Position numbers and translations under genes: made by a program. Shown piece by piece: positions 41,274 to 51,104 of a stretch of 64,000 nucleotides of DNA. The stretch comes from SB11 sp035906255 (GTDB taxonomy: Bacteria > Bacteroidota > Bacteroidia > UBA8524), in contig JAMIFM010000037.1 of the NCBI GenBank assembly GCA_035906255.1, positions 62,001-126,000 of the forward strand, given 5' to 3'. A model generated the notes under the pieces. That model was not told where the DNA came from. It did not search any database and was given only the letters and a program-made list of their open reading frames with translations. Numbering within the stretch: the first letter of the stretch is position 1; every line of letters starts with the position of its first letter.

Positions 41274-42484
41274 CAGTTGGCTTTTTTATAAAAGTTATCG
41301 ATTACTTTACTTAGTTCTAATACCCTATCGGGGGTAAGTCCGCTTGTTTTTCGAACGGTTACTATTAAATAGTACATAAACCGTACATCCTTTTCGGCTA
41401 CCCCGCTTTTTTCTGCAAGCAACAGGGCAAACTCAGGATTTTCAAAATCAAACCGCAGGTAGTAGCGGGTATAGACAAACTGTATAAGGTGCTGTACTTT
41501 TTTTGCGGCTATATCGGCATGGTTGCCTTTATTAAAATACAACTGCCCTATGGTGCGAGTAAACTCCAGCGAGGTATTGGCAAGCGGCTCAATAACGGGG
41601 ATGGGTTTTTGCCTGCGTTTGGTGCGGAATATAAAAAACAGTGCTACCCCGAACAACGCAAGGTAAAATGCCCATTTAAAGGCCGGCTGCCCCAGTACAT
41701 AGGTGAGTGGCGAACCTGTTTTAACAGACCCGCTGTTTTCTCCCATTTCTTTATAAAACTCGTCCCACAATATGGTTTGCTGCGGCAAGTAGGATAAGGT
41801 ATTGAACGTGTGCTTGTAGTTATTGCCCATCAATACATACATATTGCTGTACATTTTGGGGTTGGTATGCAGCAGTATTTTACCTTTTCCGCAGGTGTAT
41901 TGTACAAAGTTTACCAACGAATCATTAAGCACACCCAGTACTGTAAGGTTTTTATCAGGGTTGGTATCTACTTCAAAATAGGTAACGTTTTCCTTAAAAG
42001 GGTATGCAAACCTATCGGCTTTTAATGAAGGGTTCACCAACTTGGCATACAGTACACTATCCTTGCTAAAGTATTTGGGGTATTGCATGGCTCGTATGCC
42101 TATATCCTCAAGGGTGATGTTATTAAAATATTCGGATGAGATAAATACTGCATTGCCCCGTTTGGCATACTCTAACAATTTTTCCCATTCGTACTCATCA
42201 ATACTGCCTTGTGATGTTATTATCAGCAGACTTGATTTTCCCCCCGCAATTTTCTCTGCCTCATCAATATACAGGTACGGGGTTTTTTCCTGGTGTTTTA
42301 TCTCTTTTCCGCCGTTAAGCTCTTTTATTTGCCGGTACACTATGTAGCTGCCGTAGGGTATTTTATCTTGGGCAGCATAGGTTTCCGACCAATCAATAGG
42401 TTGGGGCGTGCCTAACTCAACGCTGAATAGCACTGCAAACAAAAGCACAGCCGCCAATATGTATTTAGCTGTCCCTGTTTTCAT
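41273..42484 (-). CDS. DUF4350 domain-containing membrane protein
   Basis: A 403-residue protein with an N-terminal membrane helix, a ThuA/GATase-like soluble DUF4350 domain (residues ~40-240; SLLIITSQGSIDEYEWEKLLEYAKRG) and a second membrane helix near residue 275 (FKWAFYLALFGVALFFIF). DUF4350 is a recurrent neighbour of MoxR and DUF58. It overlaps the DUF4129-like gene by 20 bases. Confidence 0.82.
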   Translation of the reverse strand: MKTGTAKYILAAVLLFAVLFSVELGTPQPIDWSETYAAQDKIPYGSYIVYRQIKELNGGKEIKHQEKTPYLYIDEAEKIAGGKSSLLIITSQGSIDEYEWEKLLEYAKRGNAVFISSEYFNNITLEDIGIRAMQYPKYFSKDSVLYAKLVNPSLKADRFAYPFKENVTYFEVDTNPDKNLTVLGVLNDSLVNFVQYTCGKGKILLHTNPKMYSNMYVLMGNNYKHTFNTLSYLPQQTILWDEFYKEMGENSGSVKTGSPLTYVLGQPAFKWAFYLALFGVALFFIFRTKRRQKPIPVIEPLANTSLEFTRTIGQLYFNKGNHADIAAKKVQHLIQFVYTRYYLRFDFENPEFALLLAEKSGVAEKDVRFMYYLIVTVRKTSGLTPDRVLELSKVIDNFYKKAN

Positions 42485-43223
42485 TTGCTTTTAGTTTTTT
42501 ATCGCTCTTAACTAATTCAGAGTAGGTTTCTTCAGCTTTCTTAAACAGGTTTTCAGTGGCTTCAAAATCACCGTAAAACACATACTCAAAATAAAAAGTA
42601 AGCAGTTTAAACGGTGCTTTTACTACCCCCGAAGGTAATTCGTATAAATACTGGCTGTTGGTTTTATTAATGGTTAGGGTGATAAGACCTGCCGCTGATA
42701 ATTGCTTTAATGCAAGGGTATAATAAATGCGTATGGCTTCTTTATAATTTTTTGCGGCTATAGCCTTCTGCAATTGGCTTTGCAAACTACTTGTACTTGC
42801 TGATAAATCAATAAACTCAGTACGCAGGCTTTCATTGCCGCTGCCTACATTTCCTCTTCGCCAAAGGGTACGTATCTCATTTTTAAGTGAAAAATACACA
42901 ACGCTCGCCACTACTAAACCCAATAAAATCCATTGCAAGGTCTTTTGCTGACCCATGCTAAGTTTTGCCAATTTTGACCCGAATAATTTATCGCCCAACC
43001 AACGCCAAAACCTCGCCCAAGCACTTTCGCCTTTTTCGTAGCTTTTTTCGTAACTAAAATCGCTATTGTTTTTATACTCCTCTATTTGCTCGTTGGCAGG
43101 TTGCCTTGGGGCTACGGTGCTTTTATCAAACAGGGCAGTATCTATCCCGTTGCTTGCTTGGGCAAAAGCTGCAAGGGCACACCATGTGCAAAATATGAGA
43201 AGTATTAAGATTTTTAGCTTCAA
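42465..43223 (-). CDS. DUF4129-like membrane protein
   Basis: A 252-residue protein with a signal peptide (ILILLIFCTWCALAAFAQ), an exposed charged segment, a membrane helix near residue 95-115 (TLQWILLGLVVASVVYFSL) and a cytosolic C-terminal region with YKEAIRIYYTLALKQLSAAG, as in DUF4129 proteins. It sits between the membrane protein at 43227 and DUF4350, within the MoxR operon. Its assignment rests on the C-terminal pattern and context. Confidence 0.72.
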   Translation of the reverse strand: MKLKILILLIFCTWCALAAFAQASNGIDTALFDKSTVAPRQPANEQIEEYKNNSDFSYEKSYEKGESAWARFWRWLGDKLFGSKLAKLSMGQQKTLQWILLGLVVASVVYFSLKNEIRTLWRRGNVGSGNESLRTEFIDLSASTSSLQSQLQKAIAAKNYKEAIRIYYTLALKQLSAAGLITLTINKTNSQYLYELPSGVVKAPFKLLTFYFEYVFYGDFEATENLFKKAEETYSELVKSDKKLKANENRDS

Positions 43224-43226
43224 GAC

Positions 43227-44195
43227 TTAGTATTGCTCTTCGGGTTTTATATCAATGGTTTGGTTCATGGCCTCAACTTTCTTCCTCAGCCCGATGTACT
43301 CAGCTTTTTCAAGCAAACCGAAAAAAGCAAACCCGCTGGTGCTGAATTGAAATAAATAGCCAAAAAAGAGCACAATGGGTGATATGGTAAAATACACTAT
43401 TAAAAGTGTTTTTACTGTCCTCATATCAACTTGCTCGGTACTTGTTTTTAAAACCTCAAAACTTTGGAGCAGAGTCTGATATACAAATGTTACCAGCAAT
43501 TGCACCGCAACGGCAGAAACAAAGGTAACAGCCATAGTTTGCCAAAAACTGCCGCGCAATAAGCGCACCACCCTGCCTATGGAATCGAAAAAACTCTCGT
43601 TTTCATAATATACCACCGGTAATAGTATGGTGATAAACGTAACTGACATTAGCATCATCAAAACGAACACTGTGAAAATTATTATAGGGCCAATAAATGG
43701 GATGAACGCAAATAAGGATAATACTATAGTTAGAACAAATGAAAAGAGGGCAAATGCTAAGAATAATACTACCAAATATCCCAACAAAAAGAAAAACAAG
43801 CGTATTGCTCGGTTGCGCACCTCTTGCCATACATCGGCGGGGGTAATGTTTTCTTTGTTTTCGCCATACAATTTAATGTAGCCAAATATTACGCTTATTG
43901 CCAATACAACGGTAATAAAAGCAAACAACATGGTTAAAAAGAAGTCCCAACTGAAGAACATATCAAAAAGTATGTTCTGCCTGCTTCTGTTATAGTACGA
44001 GTCGGCTTGGGCGGCCGTGTCAATTATTTTTATTGAAAACATTGACATCAGTACTGATGAAAGTACATACAAAGGGGCAACAATTACTACAAGGCTGCGT
44101 AATAAGCCCTTAAAGTTGCGCTTTATAAAGGCTACACTATCGGCAAATACCTGACTAAAATCGCGTTGTTTATATAACTCAACCTTGTTGTGCAT
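43227..44195 (-). CDS. multi-pass membrane protein of MoxR operon
   Basis: A 322-residue protein with about six transmembrane helices and short loops. No family motif was recognised with certainty; the arrangement resembles DUF7544- or GDPD-membrane-domain-like proteins that occur in MoxR/DUF58 operons of Bacteroidota. It overlaps the SpoIIM-like gene by 17 bases and is followed after 3 bases by the DUF4129-like gene, so co-translation is likely. Confidence 0.7.
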   Translation of the reverse strand: MHNKVELYKQRDFSQVFADSVAFIKRNFKGLLRSLVVIVAPLYVLSSVLMSMFSIKIIDTAAQADSYYNRSRQNILFDMFFSWDFFLTMLFAFITVVLAISVIFGYIKLYGENKENITPADVWQEVRNRAIRLFFFLLGYLVVLFLAFALFSFVLTIVLSLFAFIPFIGPIIIFTVFVLMMLMSVTFITILLPVVYYENESFFDSIGRVVRLLRGSFWQTMAVTFVSAVAVQLLVTFVYQTLLQSFEVLKTSTEQVDMRTVKTLLIVYFTISPIVLFFGYLFQFSTSGFAFFGLLEKAEYIGLRKKVEAMNQTIDIKPEEQY

Positions 44196-45144
44196 ACAAT
44201 TTCTTATGGAGTTTTTTGGGAAGTATAATATAGTACCACACTATAAAAGGTAATGTGATGCCTATGGATAAGATACCTACTATGGGTTCTTTATAATGAC
44301 GGGTTACAAAGCTCTCTAAAAAGCCTGCTATTATAAACAACGGCACTAATCCAACGGCTATTTTTATAACGATGCGAGCATTGTTTTTTAGTGATTGCAT
44401 ACGGGTGTAACTGCCGGGAAATAATATGCTGTTTCCCAGCAATATGCCTGCTCCGCCTGCTATTACAATGCTCGAAATCTCAATCACCCCATGTATCCAA
44501 ACCGTCATCATGGCAGTGCCCAATACCCCTTCGTTATGCAAAAAGGTAAAAAACACGCCTACCATTACACCGTTGCGCACCAGCTCAATGCAGGTGAACA
44601 CCGAGGCTAATATGCCCAATGCTATTATCCGTAACGATACCATGATGTTATTAAAGGTGATGTGAAAAAACATATCGGTGCTGCCGCTATCACCGTATAT
44701 GCCCATAGGGTCGCCTTTTGCAATATTATCCAACGTGGTATTTACATATCCGTTCCCAAAAAAGAACCTCGGAAAGTCTTTATCAAAGTAAGTAGAAACA
44801 ATGCCCGCCAATATTGCCAGCACAAATACTATCAATGCAATGCGCATGGGTGTGCGGGCTTGCTGTATGGCAAGGGGCACCTCATACATCCAAAAATTAA
44901 GCACACGGCCTTGTTTTTCTTTTTTATTGCGGTAGATGGTTTGGTGGGCTTTCACCGCCAACCCGTTAAGATACTGTGTGGTTTTTGATTGCGGGTAATA
45001 GGTTTGCGCATACGATAAATCGTCAGTAATCTCAACAAACAGCTCCGCCAACTTATCGGGGTGGGCATTAGCCGTTTGTGCCATTTGGTCTTCAAACGCT
45101 TTCCACTTCTGATGGTTTTGTTTTGTAAAAGCTGCCTCACGCAT
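44179..45144 (-). CDS. SpoIIM-family (stage II sporulation protein M-like) membrane protein
   Basis: A 321-residue membrane protein of the SpoIIM/DUF95 family with an N-terminal soluble part (~100 residues) and about six helices. Recognisable stretches are FFHITFNNIMVSLRIIALGI and TMMTVWIHGVIEISSIVIAGGAG, the family core. No sporulation is implied; such proteins accompany RDD and MoxR genes in non-sporing Bacteroidota. It is the first gene of the operon, divergent from the RDD gene. Confidence 0.9.
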   Translation of the reverse strand: MREAAFTKQNHQKWKAFEDQMAQTANAHPDKLAELFVEITDDLSYAQTYYPQSKTTQYLNGLAVKAHQTIYRNKKEKQGRVLNFWMYEVPLAIQQARTPMRIALIVFVLAILAGIVSTYFDKDFPRFFFGNGYVNTTLDNIAKGDPMGIYGDSGSTDMFFHITFNNIMVSLRIIALGILASVFTCIELVRNGVMVGVFFTFLHNEGVLGTAMMTVWIHGVIEISSIVIAGGAGILLGNSILFPGSYTRMQSLKNNARIVIKIAVGLVPLFIIAGFLESFVTRHYKEPIVGILSIGITLPFIVWYYIILPKKLHKKLYAQQG

Positions 45145-45258
45145 AGATGTTAATTCCCTGCTTACCCTTGCAAAATATATATTTGAACTGAGATATTGGC
45201 CGCTGTTTTGTTATTTTTGACGAATACGTTACCCCGAAAACTCATTATTTCTGTACCC

Positions 45259-45969
45259 ATGTCTGAAAATCTGATAATTAATACCACTCAAAACGTACGC
45301 CTTAATTTTGAACTTGCCAGTTTGGGCGACCGCCTTTTGGCAGGAATAATAGATATTTTGATACTTTGGGGGGTTGTTATTGTTTTTCGTTTGCAGCTAC
45401 CCAACAGTACACCTGCAATGGTTATTATGCTTTCTATTATTGTACTGTACCACCCGTTGTTTGAGATTTTTAATAACGGGCAAAGTATCGGTAAGCTGGT
45501 AATGAAAACCCGTGTTATCCGGTTAGACGGTACTGAACCCACTGTTGGCGACTATGCGCTGCGTTGGTTGCTGGGCTTGTTTGAAGTGTTGATTTCGCAA
45601 GGTTCGGTAGCTATGATTTCTTTTTTGTTTGGTGAAAAAAGCCAACGTTTGGGCGATATGGCAGCAGGTACTACGGTAGCTAAACTTAAATCGCGTGTTA
45701 CTCTTGAGCAAACTTTGTTTGAAAATACCGACGATAATTATGTACCCCATTACCAACAAGCGGGTGAATTATCAACTATTGATATTGAAACTTTAAAGGA
45801 AGTAATGGAAGCTGTTAAGAAAACATATACCGTGAGTACTATTACGCTGATTGAGAAAGCACGCTCAACCATTGAAGCTAAACTGGGTATAAAGGCCGCC
45901 GAAAAGGATACTCTCTCTTTTTTGGAGCGTATTATAAAAGATTATAACTTCATCAGCTCAAAAGATTAG
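45259..45969 (+). CDS. RDD-family membrane protein
   Basis: A 236-residue protein. The RDD domain (residues ~18-150, three transmembrane helices, ASLGDRLLAGIIDILIL and QRLGDMAAGTTV) is followed by a soluble C-terminal region of ~85 residues. The ATG at 45259 is preferred to 45196, which would add a hydrophobic stretch unlike the family. It is divergent from the SpoIIM/MoxR operon, a frequent pairing. Confidence 0.9.
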   Translation: MSENLIINTTQNVRLNFELASLGDRLLAGIIDILILWGVVIVFRLQLPNSTPAMVIMLSIIVLYHPLFEIFNNGQSIGKLVMKTRVIRLDGTEPTVGDYALRWLLGLFEVLISQGSVAMISFLFGEKSQRLGDMAAGTTVAKLKSRVTLEQTLFENTDDNYVPHYQQAGELSTIDIETLKEVMEAVKKTYTVSTITLIEKARSTIEAKLGIKAAEKDTLSFLERIIKDYNFISSKD

Positions 45970-45974
45970 CACCG

Positions 45975-46706
45975 CTATTGCTGCAAGCATCGCTTATACA
46001 TCTGTACGGTGTTGTTAAGCCCCAAATACAAGGCATCGCATATCAGTGCATGGCCTATTGAAACTTCCAGCAAACCTTCGATATTCTTATAAAAATACGT
46101 AAGGTTATTCAAATCCAAATCATGCCCTGCATTAATGCCCAAACCTAATGAGTTGGCTATTTTGGCTACTTCGCAATAAGGAGCTATGGCTTTTTCTTTA
46201 TCGGTTAAAAAACCGTGCGCGTATGCCTCGGTATATAACTCTACACGGTCAGTACCCGTTTCTTTTGCTCCCTCTATTAAAGCAGGCACAGGGTCGATAA
46301 AAATAGAGGTGCGGATACCGTTCTCTTTAAACAACGCAATCACATCTTTTAAATACTCCTTGTGTTTAATAGTATCCCAACCCTGATTGCTGGTAAGTGC
46401 ATTTTCAGCATCGGGCACTAAGGTAACCTGTGTGGGTTTCACTTTCAGCACCAAATCCACAAAACTTTGGGTGCGCGGGTTGCCCTCAATATTAAACTCG
46501 GTTTTCACCACATCCTTCAACGCATATACATCTGCATAGCGTATGTGTCGCTCATCAGGCCTTGGGTGCACCGTTATCCCATCAGCACCAAAAGCTTCAC
46601 AATCAATAGCAGCTTTCACTACATCGGGGTTATTACCGCCCCTTGCATTACGCAGGGTTGCAAACTTGTTTATATTAACACTTAATTTAGTCACTCGGTT
46701 ACTCAA
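45975..46706 (-). CDS. pdxJ: pyridoxine 5'-phosphate synthase
   Basis: Condenses 1-deoxyxylulose 5-phosphate and 3-amino-2-oxopropyl phosphate to pyridoxine 5'-phosphate. The 243-residue TIM-barrel protein has SVNINKFATLRNARGG and ITVHPRPDERHIRYADV, both typical, and the INAGHDLDLNNL segment near the C-terminus. It ends 5 bases from the convergent RDD gene. Confidence 0.96.
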   Translation of the reverse strand: MSNRVTKLSVNINKFATLRNARGGNNPDVVKAAIDCEAFGADGITVHPRPDERHIRYADVYALKDVVKTEFNIEGNPRTQSFVDLVLKVKPTQVTLVPDAENALTSNQGWDTIKHKEYLKDVIALFKENGIRTSIFIDPVPALIEGAKETGTDRVELYTEAYAHGFLTDKEKAIAPYCEVAKIANSLGLGINAGHDLDLNNLTYFYKNIEGLLEVSIGHALICDALYLGLNNTVQMYKRCLQQ

Positions 46707-46807
46707 ATAAACTTTCCCCGCAAAGAAACAGTCAAAAGCCCCGCTTGTAAAGAAAATAATAATAATTAATCACAAACCCCGTATTTTGTAACATTTATTC
46801 ACCGCCG

Positions 46808-49276
46808 GTGAAAGTAGTTTTAGCCATAGTAAGTGTTGTAGTATTAGGGTATGGGTGCGGCAAAAAGGGAAGTGTAAGTAACGAACAGTTTGAGGCCGGG
46901 AAAGGACGGGTTGACTCGCTAAAACAGGTGGCTTTTGAACTGCAATACGACAATCCCAAAGCTTGCGACAGCCTTGCCGGAATTATTTATACGCTATCAG
47001 AGAACCTGAACTACAAAAACGGGGAAGCTGAGGCATGGTTTTTAAGAAGCTCTGCCCAACAGCAAATGGGCAACCACGATTCTGCCATCACCCTTGTTGA
47101 AAAATCATTAGCTGTTTTTACTAAAATTGGTGATAAACCGGGCATAGCCCGCTGTTATAATGATTTGGGTATTAACTATGATTTTAAAGCCTACTACGAT
47201 AAGGCTATTGCCAACTATCTGCAAAGCCTGAAACTGTTTGAAGAGCTTAAAGATACCCGAGGGCAAGCCAATGCGTATAATAATATCGGTCTCATCCACC
47301 AAAACCAATTTAATTTCAGAGAGGCTTCAATAAATTATAAAAAAGCTTACGACCTTTCGGTAATCAATGGGCACGAAGACAGCAGGCTAAATGTCCTGAA
47401 TAATATGGGCAGCAATTATGTTGAGTTAAAAAACTACGATTCTGCCCTCACCTGTTTTGAGGTACTGCTTGATGCGGATTTGAAATCAGGAAATAAGACG
47501 TTTATAGCGTACTCATATAACAACGTGGGTGAGGCTTATTTGGGGCTGCGTGAATACGATAAGGCACTGGTGAACCTTAGAAAATCGAAAGAGCTTAAGG
47601 AAGAATTGGGCAACAAGCGTGCATTGGCCAATACGCTCAAAAATCTCGGGCATTTATACCTTGAAACGAAGGAATATGACTCAGCCGAAAAGTACTTGCA
47701 AGAGGCTCTTACTGTATCAAAAGAGCTGGATTTACCTGAAATAAAGAAAAGCAGTCTTGAACTGTTGCACCAATTGTTTGTGGCAACCGGCAAATACAAA
47801 GATGCTCTTGATTGTTACAAACAAGCCGAAGAGGTTAAACACGCTATCAGTTATGATAAGAAGAATGCTGAGATAAGCGAATTGGAGAAGAGGTTTGCGC
47901 TTGAAAAATCGGCCAACGAGCTTGAAAAATCAGTGCAAAAGGGTAAGGTGAGCCGCATGATGGTGATTATTTACGGCACTCTTAGTATGTTGTTATTGGC
48001 CGTATTGGGGATTGTTTGGTACTCGTTACGGCAAAAACAAAAAACCAATCGTTTGCTGGTGGCCTACCAACAGCAGTTGGAAGAAAAGAACCACTTGCTG
48101 GAAGAAAAAAACAGCGAAATAAACCGTCAGAAAAAAGAGGTTGAGGTAGCATTGGCCGCCCGCTCACGCTTCCTGTCGTTTATGAGCCACGAGATACGTA
48201 CCCCGCTAAACGGTATTACAGGCTTGGTAGATTTGTTGCAAACCATGCCAATGGCCGATGGGCAAGACGAGTTTATCAGTGCTTTAAAGCAATCGTCGGA
48301 TAACCTGATGTTGTTATTGAACAATGTGCTTGACCTTAGCCGTTTGGAAACGGGCAAGGTGGATTTGGAAGAAATTGGGGTGGATGTGAATAAGGTTTTG
48401 CGTGACCAGTTGCTGTTGTATAAGGGTAGTGCTTTGCTACGTGAAACCGAAGTGGATGTTTTTGTGGGTGAAGATGTGCCCGAAAAACTGCAAGGCGATC
48501 CTTTCCGCTTGGCTCAAATCATATCCAACCTTATTAATAATGCAATTAAGTTTACAAAAGGCGGTAAAGTATCTATACGGTGTACATTAGTACAACGGGA
48601 TGATGATACCGCCAAGCTGCTTTTTGAAGTAATAGATACGGGCATAGGTATTCCTGACGACCAGCTTAAAAACATCCTGCAACCTTTTGCACAAGCCGAA
48701 AGCTATACAACACGTAAGTACGGTGGAACAGGTTTGGGGCTTACTATCATTAACCGATTGCTTGCGCTAATGCACTCGCAGCTACAAATTAGCAGTAAAC
48801 TTGGTATGGGTTCCCGTTTTTATTTTGAGTTAACGCTACCCATTTACCGCGCTCCGCTGATTGCAGAAAACGGAGTGCCCAAAACACCGCAGGATGCCGG
48901 ACTGGAAGGATTAAAGATTTTGGTGGTTGAAGATAATACTACCAACATACTTTTGTTTACCCGCATACTGGCCGGCTGGAAAACTGAATATGATGTGGCC
49001 GATAACGGTTATAAAGCCCTTGAATTTGTTGAGCAAAAGGAATACGACATTATTTTGATGGATTTGCACCTGCCTAAAATATCGGGGTATGAAACGGCTG
49101 AAAAGATAAAACACGGCAATACCGTTAACCGAACCACTCCTATACTTGCTATTACCGCTGCCGATACCAGCGAGGTAAATAACCACCCGCTACGCAGCAA
49201 CCTAAACCATGTGATGTATAAGCCTGTTTTGTATAAAGAGTTGATGGCCAATATTAAACGGCTTACAAATAAATAA
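46808..49276 (+). CDS. TPR-containing hybrid histidine kinase/response regulator
   Basis: An 822-residue sensor. In order: lipoprotein-like signal (VVVLGYGC), TPR repeats (residues ~55-330, with NDLGINYDFKAYYDKAIANY and similar), coiled coil, one membrane helix (~388-408), second coiled coil, HisKA (phospho-His near 461, FMSHEIRTPLNG), HATPase (NLINNAIKF, DTGIGIPDD, GGTGLGLTI) and a C-terminal receiver (ILVVEDN; phospho-Asp near 750 in ILMDLHLP). The start is GTG at 46808. No output partner or histidine phosphotransfer protein is adjacent. A large inverted repeat follows and probably terminates it. Confidence 0.92.
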   Translation: MKVVLAIVSVVVLGYGCGKKGSVSNEQFEAGKGRVDSLKQVAFELQYDNPKACDSLAGIIYTLSENLNYKNGEAEAWFLRSSAQQQMGNHDSAITLVEKSLAVFTKIGDKPGIARCYNDLGINYDFKAYYDKAIANYLQSLKLFEELKDTRGQANAYNNIGLIHQNQFNFREASINYKKAYDLSVINGHEDSRLNVLNNMGSNYVELKNYDSALTCFEVLLDADLKSGNKTFIAYSYNNVGEAYLGLREYDKALVNLRKSKELKEELGNKRALANTLKNLGHLYLETKEYDSAEKYLQEALTVSKELDLPEIKKSSLELLHQLFVATGKYKDALDCYKQAEEVKHAISYDKKNAEISELEKRFALEKSANELEKSVQKGKVSRMMVIIYGTLSMLLLAVLGIVWYSLRQKQKTNRLLVAYQQQLEEKNHLLEEKNSEINRQKKEVEVALAARSRFLSFMSHEIRTPLNGITGLVDLLQTMPMADGQDEFISALKQSSDNLMLLLNNVLDLSRLETGKVDLEEIGVDVNKVLRDQLLLYKGSALLRETEVDVFVGEDVPEKLQGDPFRLAQIISNLINNAIKFTKGGKVSIRCTLVQRDDDTAKLLFEVIDTGIGIPDDQLKNILQPFAQAESYTTRKYGGTGLGLTIINRLLALMHSQLQISSKLGMGSRFYFELTLPIYRAPLIAENGVPKTPQDAGLEGLKILVVEDNTTNILLFTRILAGWKTEYDVADNGYKALEFVEQKEYDIILMDLHLPKISGYETAEKIKHGNTVNRTTPILAITAADTSEVNNHPLRSNLNHVMYKPVLYKELMANIKRLTNK

Positions 49277-49310
49277 CCTGCTGACGACTAATAAGTCTAT
49301 AAGGCATAAA

Positions 49311-49357
49311 ACACAAAAGGAGGCTGTCTCAAAAATTGAGGCAGCCTCCTTTTGTGT
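49311..49357 (+). terminator. long hairpin after hybrid kinase gene
   Basis: ACACAAAAGGAGGCTG near 49311 pairs with CAGCCTCCTTTTGTGT ending at 49357; the stem continues through CTCAA/TTGAG around an AAA loop, with one T-G pair. It is also the left edge of the 192-bp tandem repeat. Confidence 0.75.
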
Positions 49358-49726
49358 TAGTATGTTCAGCACTTTGTTCTCCTGTCATTCCGAAGCGCAG
49401 CGAGGAAACTTATTGCAAGCGTGTTAACAAAGCGCGATAAGATGCTTCCTACGTCAGCATGACAGGGCTATCCGTCATTGCGAGGGGCTTCCCAACGCAA
49501 TCCCTCAGAAACAAAAAAGGCTGTCTTTTGAGATAGCCTCCTTTTGTGTTAGTATGTTCAGCACTTTGTTCTCCTGTCATTCCGAAGCGTAGCGAGGAAA
49601 CTTATTTCAAGCGTGCTAACAAAGCGCGGTAAGTTGCTTCCTACGTCAGCATGACAGGGCTATCCGTCATTGCGAAGGTCTTCCCAAAGCAATCCCTCAG
49701 AAACAAAAAAGGCTGTCTTTTGAGAC
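49343..49726. repeat. 192-bp tandem repeat, two copies
   Basis: Copies begin at 49343 and 49535 (AGCCTCCTTTTGTGTTAG...) and are nearly identical. Each contains a TGTCAT...ATGACA repeat (49383-49464 and 49575-49656) and a CGTCATTGCG...GCAATCCC repeat. The gap 49277-49756 contains no gene. Confidence 0.85.
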
Positions 49727-49738
49727 AGCCCTTTTTTT
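49711..49738. terminator. terminator shared by convergent genes
   Basis: GGCTGTCT (49711-49718), loop TTTG, AGACAGCC (49723-49730), then CTTTTTTT; an A-run precedes it, so it can also serve ahcY on the other strand. Confidence 0.8.
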
Positions 49739-49756
49739 ATCTTTAACGGGTATTGA

Positions 49757-51070
49757 TTAGTACCTGTAATCGTCGGTTTTGAAGGGGCCTTCAACAGTAA
49801 CACCAATGTATGATGCCTGCTCAGGAGAAAGAGTCTCCAATTTAGCACCTACGTGGTCAAGGTGAAGGGCAGCCACTTTCTCATCAAGGTGACGAGGCAA
49901 TACGTAAACTTTGTTTTCGTATTTACCGTGGTTGCTCCACAATTCAATCTGAGCAAGGGTTTGGTTACTGAATGAGTTACTCATTACAAATGATGGGTGA
50001 CCTGTAGCACAACCCAAGTTTACCAAACGGCCTTCAGCCAACACGATGATTTCTTTACCATCTACATTGTAAACATCTACCTGAGGTTTAACAGTGTATT
50101 TAGTAGTACCGTAGTTAGCATTCAACCAAGCCATGTCAATTTCATTGTCAAAGTGGCCTATGTTACACACGATTGATTTATCGCGCATATTTTTAAAGTG
50201 TTGCTCACCCACAATACGGAAGTTACCGGTAGCAGTTACTATAATGGTAGCTTCTTTAATAGCATCAGCCATAGTCCTTACCTCGTAACCGTCCATCACA
50301 GCTTGCAAAGCACAAATAGGGTCAATTTCAGTAACAATAACACGGGCACCTGCACCACGCAACGAAGCGGCAGAACCTTTACCCACATCACCGTAACCAG
50401 CAACCACAGCCACTTTACCGGCCATCATAATATCAGTAGCACGGCGGATAGCATCCACCAAGCTCTCGCGGCAACCGTATTTGTTATCAAATTTAGATTT
50501 GGTAACAGAGTCGTTTACGTTGATAGCGGGCATTGGCAAGCTGCCTTTACGCTCGCGGTCTTTCAAACGCAATACACCGGTAGTTGTTTCTTCGCTGATA
50601 CCGCGAATACCTGCAATAAGGTCAGGGTTTTTATCAAGAACCACGTTGGTAAGGTCACCACCGTCGTCCAAAATCATGTTCAAAGGCTCTTGGTTTTCAC
50701 CAAAGTAAATGGTTTGCTCAATGCACCATTCGTATTCTTCTTCAGTCATACCCTTCCAAGCATACACAGGAATACCGGCAGCGGCAATAGCAGCAGCAGC
50801 GTGATCTTGTGTTGAGAAGATGTTGCAAGATGACCATTGAACTTGTGCGCCTAATTCAACCAAAGTTTCAATAAGCACAGCCGTTTGGATAGTCATGTGA
50901 AGGCAACCTGCAATGCGGGCACCTTTTAGGGGTTTGCTAGGGCCAAACTCTTTGCGGATGGCCATCAAGCCGGGCATTTCAGCCTCGGCAAGCCTGATTT
51001 CTTTACGGCCCCACTCGGCCAGCGAAATGTCTTTTACCTTATAAGAAAGGTGGGTGGTTTTAGTTGTCAT
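49757..51070 (-). CDS. ahcY: adenosylhomocysteinase
   Basis: Hydrolyses S-adenosylhomocysteine to adenosine and homocysteine, keeping the methylation cycle running. The 437-residue protein has the NAD-binding motif AGYGDVGKGSAASLRGAGA, the substrate region SSCNIFSTQDHAAAA, and the C-terminal NAD-contacting tail ending KTDDYRY. Length and motifs fit the bacterial enzyme. A TAATTTTG -7 element lies just upstream. It appears to be a single-gene unit. Confidence 0.97.
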   Translation of the reverse strand: MTTKTTHLSYKVKDISLAEWGRKEIRLAEAEMPGLMAIRKEFGPSKPLKGARIAGCLHMTIQTAVLIETLVELGAQVQWSSCNIFSTQDHAAAAIAAAGIPVYAWKGMTEEEYEWCIEQTIYFGENQEPLNMILDDGGDLTNVVLDKNPDLIAGIRGISEETTTGVLRLKDRERKGSLPMPAINVNDSVTKSKFDNKYGCRESLVDAIRRATDIMMAGKVAVVAGYGDVGKGSAASLRGAGARVIVTEIDPICALQAVMDGYEVRTMADAIKEATIIVTATGNFRIVGEQHFKNMRDKSIVCNIGHFDNEIDMAWLNANYGTTKYTVKPQVDVYNVDGKEIIVLAEGRLVNLGCATGHPSFVMSNSFSNQTLAQIELWSNHGKYENKVYVLPRHLDEKVAALHLDHVGAKLETLSPEQASYIGVTVEGPFKTDDYRY

Positions 51071-51096
51071 TTAAAGTGAAGATTTTTAAAAGTCTG

Positions 51097-51104
51097 CAAA
51101 ATTA
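51097..51104 (-). promoter_or_regulatory. possible -7 element of ahcY
   Basis: On the minus strand this reads TAATTTTG, matching TAnnTTTG, about 27 bases before the ATG. An AT-rich stretch lies upstream without a clear -33 match. Confidence 0.4.

Noticed and set aside
46808..49276. Frameshift separating TPR and kinase parts
   Set aside because: The frame is continuous through TPR, membrane helix, HisKA, HATPase and receiver, with all motifs intact.
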